DNA from: Streptomyces huasconensis
Lineage (GTDB): Bacteria; Actinomycetota; Actinomycetes; Streptomycetales; Streptomycetaceae
Assembly (NCBI GenBank): GCA_004010275.1
Contig: RBWT01000020.1
Span: 1-61,397 of the forward strand
Direction of reading: 5' to 3'
Length of the DNA: 61,397 nucleotides
Numbering within the stretch: the first letter of the stretch is position 1; each line of letters starts with the position of its first letter. This document shows positions 55,044-61,397 of this stretch, one piece after another. Below the pieces are notes generated by a model that worked only from the letters and a program-made list of their open reading frames with translations, ran no database searches and had not been told where the DNA came from. The translations under genes were made by a program, and so were the position numbers.

Positions 55044-56510
55044 TCACTTCTTGCTCTTGATGACCGCTTCCATGACGTCCCTGGCGATGGGGGCGGCGAG
55101 CCCGCCACCGGAGATGTCACCACGGTCCGCGGCGCTGTCCTCGACGACCACGGCGACGGCGACCGGCGACCCGGAGTCCGTCTTGGCGTACGAGATGAAC
55201 CAGGCGTACGGGTTCTTGCTGTTCGCGACGCCGTGCTGTGCCGTACCCGTCTTGCCGCCGACGGTGACGCCGGGGATCTGCGCCCGGGTGCCGGTGCCCG
55301 TCTTGACGACCGTCTCCATCATTTCCTGGAGCTTCTGGGCGTTCTCCTTCGAGAGCGGCTCGCTCATCTCCTTGGGCGAGTGCTTCTCGATGACGTCGAA
55401 GTTCCGCGCCTGGAGGTCGCTGACCATGTACGGCTCCATGAGCGTGCCGTCGTTGGCGATCGCGGCGGCGACCATGGCCATCTGGAGCGGCGTCGCGGCG
55501 GTCTCGAACTGGCCGATGGAGGACAGCGCGGTCTGCGGCTTGTCCATGTCCTCGGGGAAGTTCGAGGCGTTGGAGCGGACCGGGATGAACTGCTCCGAGT
55601 TGAAGCCGAACTTCTTGGCCGTCTCCAGCATCTTGTCCTTGCCGAGATCGGCACCGATCTTGCCGAAGACGGTGTTGCAGGAGACCCGCAGCGCCTCACG
55701 CAGCGAGGCGTTCTTGCAGGGCAGGTCGCCCTCGTTCTTCAGCGGGGTGGTGGTGTTCGGCATGACCCACGGCAGCGGCGAGCGCGTCTTGCCGTCGATG
55801 TCGTCGTACAGGCCGTGCTCCAGGGCGGCCGCCGCCGTGACCACCTTGAAGGTGGAGCCGGGCGGGTAGGTCTCGCGCAGCGCGCGGTTGACCAGCGGCT
55901 TGTCCTTGTCCTTGTCCAGCTCGATGAACTTCTCGGCCTCTTCGTCGGTGTTGCCCGCGAAGTCACCGGGGTCGTACGAAGGGGTGGAGGCCAGGGCCAG
56001 GATCGCGCCCGTGGACGGGTCGATCGCGGCGACGGCACCCTTGCCGCGCCCCTTCAGCCCTTCGTACGCGGCCTTCTGCGCGGCGCCGTTGAGGGTGGTG
56101 ACGACATTGCCGCCCTCCTTCTTCTCGCCGGTCAGCATGTCGAGCGTGCGGCGGAAGAAGAGCCGGTCGTCGTTGCCGGTGAGGATGCCGTCGTCGATGC
56201 TCTCCAGCTGACTGGCGCCGATGCGCTGCGAGGAGTACCCGGTGACGGGGGCCCACATGGGCCCGTTCTTCCAGGTGCGCTTGTACTTCAGGTCACTGGC
56301 CGAGGTGGTCACCTTGGAACCGGTGATGGGCTTGCCGTCCACGATGATGTCGCCGCGCGGCTGGGAGTAGCGCTCGATGGTGACGCGGCGGTTCTTCTCG
56401 TGCTTGGCCAGCGTGTCGGCCTGGACGTACTGGAGCCAGTTGTCCCGGGCGAGCAGGGCGAAGACGAGCAGCCCGCAGAAGATCGCGATCCGGCGCAGGG
56501 GCTTGTTCAC
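55044..56510 (-). CDS. pbpA: Penicillin-binding protein 2 family transpeptidase
   Basis: A 488-aa class B PBP that cross-links peptidoglycan. One N-terminal membrane helix (5-21); the catalytic S219-T-F-K222, an SCN motif and KTG in GGKTGTAQ are all present. It overlaps rodA by four bases, forming the usual SEDS-PBP pair. Confidence 0.95.
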   Translation of the reverse strand: MNKPLRRIAIFCGLLVFALLARDNWLQYVQADTLAKHEKNRRVTIERYSQPRGDIIVDGKPITGSKVTTSASDLKYKRTWKNGPMWAPVTGYSSQRIGASQLESIDDGILTGNDDRLFFRRTLDMLTGEKKEGGNVVTTLNGAAQKAAYEGLKGRGKGAVAAIDPSTGAILALASTPSYDPGDFAGNTDEEAEKFIELDKDKDKPLVNRALRETYPPGSTFKVVTAAAALEHGLYDDIDGKTRSPLPWVMPNTTTPLKNEGDLPCKNASLREALRVSCNTVFGKIGADLGKDKMLETAKKFGFNSEQFIPVRSNASNFPEDMDKPQTALSSIGQFETAATPLQMAMVAAAIANDGTLMEPYMVSDLQARNFDVIEKHSPKEMSEPLSKENAQKLQEMMETVVKTGTGTRAQIPGVTVGGKTGTAQHGVANSKNPYAWFISYAKTDSGSPVAVAVVVEDSAADRGDISGGGLAAPIARDVMEAVIKSKK

Positions 56511-57928
56511 GGTCGGACCACCTGGGTCATCTCGGCGTCGGGGTTGGGGGCGGGGGCCGGGGCGGGGCGGCGCGCGGTGTCGCTGATCCGGATCAGGATG
56601 CCGACCAGGGCCCAGTTGGCGATGACGGAGGAACCGCCGTACGCCAGGAAGGGCATGGTCATACCCGTCAGCGGGATCAGACCCATGACACCGCCGGCGA
56701 CGACGAAGACCTGGATGGCGAAGGCCCCGGAGAGGCCGATCGCGAGGAGCTTGCCGAAGGGGTCGCGGGCGGCGAGCGCCGTGCGGACACCGCGCTCCAC
56801 GATCAGGCCGTAGAGCAGCAGGATCGCCATGACACCGGCCAGACCCATCTCCTCGCCGAAGGTGGCGAGGATGAAGTCGGAGTTGGCGGCGAAGCCGATG
56901 AGGTCGGAGTGGCCCTGGCCGAGTCCGGTGCCGAGGACCCCGCCGGAGCCGAAGGCCATCAGGGACTGGGCGATCTGGTCACTGTTGCCCTGGAGCACCG
57001 CTTCCGAGAACGGGTTCAGCCACGCGTCCACCCGCTTCTGCACGTGGGGCTCGAAGGTGGCCACACCCACCGCTCCGACGGCGGACATCAGCAGACCGAA
57101 CACGATCCAGCTGGTGCGCTCGGTGGCGACGTACAGCATCACGACGAACATGCCGAAGAACAGCAGCGACGTACCGAGGTCGGTCTCGAAGACGAGGATC
57201 AGGATCGACATCGCCCAGACGACGATGATCGGGCCGAGGTCACGGCCGCGGGGCAGGTAGAGCCCCATGAAGCGGCGGCTGGCCAGGGCGAGAGCGTCAC
57301 GCTTCACCATGAGGTACCCGGCGAAGAAGACGGCGATGACGATCTTCGCGAACTCACCGGGCTGGATGGAGAATCCACCGACCCGGATCCAGATCTTGGC
57401 GCCGAAGACGTCCATGCCGAGGCCCGGCACAAGCGGCAGCAGCAGCAGGACGAGCGCGCCCACCATGGAGATGTAGGTGTACCGCTGCAGGACGCGGTGG
57501 TCCTTGAGGAAGATCAGCACGACGACGAAGAGCGCGATGCCGATCGCCGAGTACATGAGCTGGTTCGGGGCCGACGGACTGAAGGCCCCGAACTGCGCCT
57601 TGGCGAGGTTCTGGAGCCTCTCCGACTGGTCGAGCCGCCAGACCACGACGAGACCGAGGCCGTTGAGCACCGTCGCCAACGGCAACAGCAGCGGGTCCGC
57701 GTACGAGGCGAACTTGCGTACGACGATGTGGCCGACGCCTGCGAGCAGGCCGAGCCCCATCCCGTACCCGAGCATGCCGGACGGCAGTTCGCCGTCGAGC
57801 GCGAGGCCGACGTTGATGTAGGCGAACAACGGGATGACGACCGCGAAAGCGAGCAGCGCGAGTTCGGTGTTGCGCCGGCTCGGCGCCCCGATCGCGCCGA
57901 TCGTCGACGTGTGTGTAGTACTGCTCAT
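56507..57928 (-). CDS. rodA: SEDS family peptidoglycan polymerase (RodA/FtsW type)
   Basis: 473 aa with about 12 hydrophobic helices. The family blocks include PGEFAKI, GLGQGHSD and PLTGMTMPFLAYGGSS. It polymerises glycan strands from lipid II at the membrane together with the PBP encoded next. Confidence 0.94.
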   Translation of the reverse strand: MSSTTHTSTIGAIGAPSRRNTELALLAFAVVIPLFAYINVGLALDGELPSGMLGYGMGLGLLAGVGHIVVRKFASYADPLLLPLATVLNGLGLVVVWRLDQSERLQNLAKAQFGAFSPSAPNQLMYSAIGIALFVVVLIFLKDHRVLQRYTYISMVGALVLLLLPLVPGLGMDVFGAKIWIRVGGFSIQPGEFAKIVIAVFFAGYLMVKRDALALASRRFMGLYLPRGRDLGPIIVVWAMSILILVFETDLGTSLLFFGMFVVMLYVATERTSWIVFGLLMSAVGAVGVATFEPHVQKRVDAWLNPFSEAVLQGNSDQIAQSLMAFGSGGVLGTGLGQGHSDLIGFAANSDFILATFGEEMGLAGVMAILLLYGLIVERGVRTALAARDPFGKLLAIGLSGAFAIQVFVVAGGVMGLIPLTGMTMPFLAYGGSSVIANWALVGILIRISDTARRPAPAPAPNPDAEMTQVVRP

Positions 57929-57954
57929 GGCGTGCAGAGGCCCCCAACGGCTGC

Positions 57955-59558
57955 TTACTGCTTACCGCACAGCGGGACCAGCTTCTGCTCATCCTCGGAG
58001 AGGCTGGGGCCGGGTGTGGGAGTCGGTGCGGTCTTGGACTTGTTCTTGTCGGTCGTGCTGTTCTTGTCGTTCTTGTCGGCCGGGTCCGACGGATTGGCGG
58101 TGGGTTCGTCGACCGGGTCCTTGGTCAGACCGGTCGTGCCGCCCGCCTCGCCCTCGCCGGGCTTGGCCGCGTCCTCGGGGTTCTCGCGGTTCTCGCGCTC
58201 CACCTTGCGGCGCTCGGCGTCCTTCCTGCACGCCGAGGCCTGCAGGCCCAGCTCCTCGATCTTGCTCTGGGCCGTGTCGAGGTCGCCCTCGGCGATGGCG
58301 GCCTCGACCTGCTTGCGCTGGTAGGGCGGCAGGTACTTGAGTTCGATCTCGGGGTGGTCCTTCTCCACCTTCGACAGGCTGACCCAGGCCAGGTCCTGGT
58401 CGATGCCGCGGTAGAGGGCGATGTGCTCGCCCTTCGCGCCCACGAAGTACTGGGTCTGGGTCCAGCGGTACCCGCCGTAGAGCCCGCCGCCGATGACGGC
58501 GAGCGCGAGCGCGGTGTAGAGGGATCTCTTGAGCCACTTGCGGCCGCCGCCGGGCTTCACGAAGTCATCGTCGGCGTACGCCCCGAAGCTGCCCTCGGGG
58601 ACGTACCCCGTGGTGTCGCCGCTGCCGGGCGGCCCGAAGCCGCCGCCGGAGGGCTGCGGGGGCACGGGCCGGCCGAGGCCGGAGGCGCGGCCCTCGGCGT
58701 CTGCATCGCGCCGTCGTCCTGCGACTGGAGCTGGTTCTCGGCGACCGCGCCGACCACCACGGGGGTGTCGGACAGCTGACCGGCGAGGGTGTCACCGCTG
58801 TCGATGTCCAGGACGTCGGCGACGATCACCGTGATGTTGTCGGGGCCGCCGCCGCGCAGCGCGAGCTGGATCAGCTCCTGCACGGTCTCCTGCGGGCCCT
58901 GGTAGGACGCCAGGGCGTCCTCCATGGTCTGGTGCGAGACGACTCCGGAGAGGCCGTCCGAGCAGATCAGGTACCGGTCGCCGGCACGGACCTCACGGAT
59001 GGAGAGGTCCGGCTCCACGTGGTCACCGCTGCCCAGCGCGCGCATCAGCAAGGAGCGCTGCGGGTGCGTGGTGGCCTCTTCCTCGGTGATGCGGCCCTCG
59101 TCGACGAGGCGCTGCACCCAGGTGTGGTCCTGCGTGATCTGCGTGAGCACACCGTCCCGCAGGAGGTACGCGCGTGAGTCGCCGACGTGTACGAGGCCGA
59201 GGCGCTGTCCCGTCCACAGGAGGGCGGTCAGGGTCGTCCCCATGCCCTCCAGCTGCGGGTCCTCCTCGACCATCAGCCGCAGCTGGTCGTTGGCCCGCTG
59301 CACGGCCGTGCCGAGCGAGGTCAGGATGTCCGAGCCCGGGACGTCGTCGTCGAGCGTGACGAGCGTCGAGATGACCTCGGAGCTGGCCACCTCGCCCGCC
59401 GCCTGGCCCCCCATGCCGTCGGCGATGGCGAGGAGACGGGGGCCGGCGTAACCGGAGTCCTCGTTCCCCTCCCGGATCATGCCTTTGTGCGATCCGGCGG
59501 CGAAACGCAAAGACAGACTCATGCGCACCTCGCCCGTCGGCTCCGGGTACATCCGCAC
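57955..59558 (-). CDS. pstP: PP2C-type protein phosphatase (apparent frameshift)
   Basis: The partner phosphatase of PknB. The PP2C domain is at about 10-245 (GMIREGNEDS, ADGMGG, GDSRAY, CSDGLSG, GGPDNITV), followed by a linker, a membrane helix and an extracytoplasmic part rich in Lys, Asp and Thr. The frame changes near 58690 in a GC-rich linker; one base restores a protein of about 534 aa, the usual PstP layout. Without repair the phosphatase would lack its membrane anchor. I chose the GTG start at 59558 for the GGAGG nine bases upstream; ATG 59552 is possible. Confidence 0.9.
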
Positions 59559-59650
59559 GGTGCCCACCCTCCGGTCGGGAGCGCGCCGGCGTCCAGCGCC
59601 TGGACAGCCGCCTCGGCTCGCTCGCTCCGCTCGCGCTCATTCATGTAGCA

Positions 59651-60166
59651 CTACTTCCGCAGCTCAATGACGGTCTTGCCGATGCGGATCGGCGCGCCCA
59701 GCGGAACGGGCGTCGGGGTGGTGAGTCGGGTCCGGTCGAGATACGTGCCGTTGGTGGACCCGAGATCCTCGACGATCCACTGGCCGTCACGGTCCGGGTA
59801 GATCCTGGCATGCCTGCTGGAGGCGTAGTCGTCGTCCAGCACGATCGTCGAATCGTGCGCACGGCCCAGCGTGATGGTCTGGCCCTGCAGCGCGACCGTC
59901 GTGCCCGCGAGGATGCCCTCGGACACGACCAGCTTGGTGGGGGCGCCGCGGCGCTGGCGGCCACCGCCACCCTGCTGCTGGCGCTGCTGGGGAGGTGCGG
60001 CCTGCTGCTGTCGGGCGGCCTGTTGCGGCCGCTCGCGGCGCGAACCGCGCTGTGTGACGCGCGTTCCGAACAGGTCGCTGCGGATGACCTGGACGGCCAC
60101 GATCACGAACAGCCACAGAACAGCTAGGAAACCTAGCCGCATGACCGTCAGGGTCAGCTCTGACAT
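59651..60166 (-). CDS. fhaB: FHA-domain protein FhaB
   Basis: 171 aa: an N-terminal membrane helix (about 9-28), a Gln/Arg-rich linker, and a forkhead-associated domain (about 95-165; LGRAHDS, SSRHARI, STNGT) that binds phosphothreonine. It is a partner of the PknB system in division and cell-wall growth. Confidence 0.93.
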   Translation of the reverse strand: MSELTLTVMRLGFLAVLWLFVIVAVQVIRSDLFGTRVTQRGSRRERPQQAARQQQAAPPQQRQQQGGGGRQRRGAPTKLVVSEGILAGTTVALQGQTITLGRAHDSTIVLDDDYASSRHARIYPDRDGQWIVEDLGSTNGTYLDRTRLTTPTPVPLGAPIRIGKTVIELRK

Positions 60167-60176
60167 TGCCCCCGCT

Positions 60177-61067
60177 TCACCCTTCGGCTTGCCGGTAAAC
60201 GATGGTGGTTTGGCCCACGACGATCCGCGAGCCGTCGCGGAGCGTAGCGCGGGTGGTGTGCTGCCCGTCTACCACGATGCCGTTGGTAGACCCGAGATCC
60301 TGGATCGTCGAGGGCGTTCCGGTCCGGATCTCACAGTGCCGGCGCGATACGCCGGGGTCGTCGATCCGCACATCGGCGTCGGTGCTGCGTCCCAGCACCA
60401 GCGTCGGGCGGGAGATCTGATGGCGATTGCCGTTGATCTCGATCCAGCGCCGCACCTGGGCGCCCGGAAGCGCTCCGGCACCGGGACCCGAGGGTCTGGC
60501 CGCTGCCGGGGACTGGCCGCCGGGGCGGCCCGCGCCGGGCGGTGGCGCCGCCGGCATGGGAGGTGCCCCGCCGGGAGCCCCGGAAGGGCGGCTGCGGATA
60601 GCCGTACACCGCCCCGGTCCCGCTCCGCGGCCGGGGGCCGCGGGGCCAGTGGGGCCGGGGGCCGCCGGGGCGCGCTCGGGAGACTGGGAACTGCTGGAGG
60701 CGAGTGTGCGGCTGCGGACGCGGTACAGGCCGGTGTCGAGATCCTCGGCCTTCTCCAGGTGGACCTTGATGGGCCCCATGAAGCTGTAGCGCTGCTGCTT
60801 GGCGTAGTCGCGCACCATGCCGGAGAGCTCGTCGCCGAGCTGCCCGGAGTAGGGGCTCAGGCGCTCGAAGTCGGGCGCGCTCAGCTCCACGATGAAGTCA
60901 TTGGGGACGACCGTCCGCTCGCGGTTCCAGATCGTCGCGTTGTTGTCGCACTCGCGCTGGAGGGCGCCGGCGATCTCGACAGGCTGAACCTCGGACTTGA
61001 ACACCTTGGCGAAGGTGCCGTTGACCAGACCTTCGAGTCGCTGCTCGAACTTCTTCAGGACTCCCAT
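60177..61067 (-). CDS. fhaA: FHA-domain protein FhaA
   Basis: 296 aa with an N-terminal DUF3662 domain (about 1-125; LEGLVNGTFAKVFKSE), a Pro/Gly/Ala-rich linker and a C-terminal FHA domain (about 220-290; LGRSTDADV, SRRHCEI, STNGIV). It recruits phosphorylated proteins, such as MviN in mycobacteria. The linker has another open frame rich in Tyr, Pro and Gln (YGYPQPP), so a pair of compensating indels there is possible but unproven. It is the first gene of the pknB operon; GGAGGAGG precedes its ATG. Confidence 0.93.
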   Translation of the reverse strand: MGVLKKFEQRLEGLVNGTFAKVFKSEVQPVEIAGALQRECDNNATIWNRERTVVPNDFIVELSAPDFERLSPYSGQLGDELSGMVRDYAKQQRYSFMGPIKVHLEKAEDLDTGLYRVRSRTLASSSSQSPERAPAAPGPTGPAAPGRGAGPGRCTAIRSRPSGAPGGAPPMPAAPPPGAGRPGGQSPAAARPSGPGAGALPGAQVRRWIEINGNRHQISRPTLVLGRSTDADVRIDDPGVSRRHCEIRTGTPSTIQDLGSTNGIVVDGQHTTRATLRDGSRIVVGQTTIVYRQAEG

Positions 61068-61397
61068 GGGGCACCTCCTCCGTCGTAGTCATCCTGGTAC
61101 TGCTTACTGATCGTATCCACGCGCCGGGAAATCGGCTGGTTCCCCCTGTCCGCCCAGTCGACGAGTGTCGCCTCTCACAAGGCATGCCCGCACCTGGCGT
61201 CGGAGACGCTCCCAGGACCCCTGACGGGGCCCTGACTTCCGGGCCCGGAAACCCTTCCGGGTGGAAGCGCGGAATGCCTGCTCGAGTCTCCTCTTACCAG
61301 GGATCGTAGAGGGGCCTCAAAGCCAGTGTCCCGCACCCGGCCGCGGACCCGGGCGGCTCGGCGGGGGGGCGGGGGCGGCGCGGGTGGTGATGTGGGT
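61068..61397 (-). other. Upstream region of the fhaA operon
   Basis: 330 bp to the window edge. TACGAT on the minus strand (61110-61115) could be a -10 box for fhaA, with no clear -35. I see no gene or RNA. Confidence 0.5.

Noticed and set aside
1..61397. CRISPR arrays, insertion sequences, prophage genes
   Set aside because: I saw no regularly spaced repeats with unique spacers and no transposase, integrase or phage structural sequence. The only tandem arrays are the coding repeat at 1-72 and the short one near 32600.

Overview
The window is high-GC actinobacterial DNA, almost certainly Streptomyces. Its right third carries the conserved origin-proximal growth and division block: ppiA, rhomboid, crgA, DUF881, class E sortases, trpG, pknB, pbpA, rodA, pstP, fhaB and fhaA. 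Its left edge carries a Ser/Thr kinase, an XRE-type DNA-binding protein and tRNA-Ala(TGC). Three class E sortases and a DUF5324-type protein are typical of Streptomyces.

Layout. 1-1845: kinase (partial), XRE protein, tRNA-Ala and a terminator. 2053-44953: about 43 kb of a hybrid NRPS/PKS biosynthetic gene cluster (BGC). 45036-61067: core genes. Between core blocks that I remember as adjacent in other Streptomyces, the BGC looks like an insertion beside a tRNA gene close to oriC.

BGC. The NRPS is largely dissociated: A-PCP-C, C-A-PCP, C-PCP, A-PCP, two free A domains, one free C domain and two free PCPs. There is one PKS protein, KS-AT-ACP-aminotransferase-C, and two thioesterases. Tailoring and supply genes include a SznF-like diiron N-oxygenase/cupin protein with a Rieske ferredoxin, a SyrP-like Fe/2OG oxygenase, a glycine-amidinotransferase-like enzyme, two membrane desaturase-fold enzymes, UDP-galactopyranose mutase with a GT8 glycosyltransferase, and a two-gene ABC exporter.

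The most distinctive part is the tightly overlapping set at 22003-27228: 2-oxopent-4-enoate-hydratase-like protein, acylating aldehyde dehydrogenase, 4-hydroxy-2-oxovalerate aldolase fused to an acyl carrier domain, HisC-like aminotransferase, and an LnmK-like acyltransferase/decarboxylase. Together these suggest a meta-cleavage catabolic sequence run in reverse on a carrier protein. LnmK would make propionyl-ACP, which would be reduced to the aldehyde, joined to pyruvate, dehydrated and transaminated to give an unusual amino acid. This is inference, not demonstrated.

Regulation. No transcription factor is visible in the BGC, but its promoter regions share a 27-bp dyad, CAAC-N19-GTTG, with five exact and several near-exact copies. 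This points to one regulator encoded elsewhere.

Sequence quality. Nine genes, including conserved trpG, pstP and rhomboid genes, are broken by what look like single-base indels, several in G or C runs. Restoring one base gives full-length proteins each time. I treat these as probable sequencing errors and annotate the genes across the breaks.
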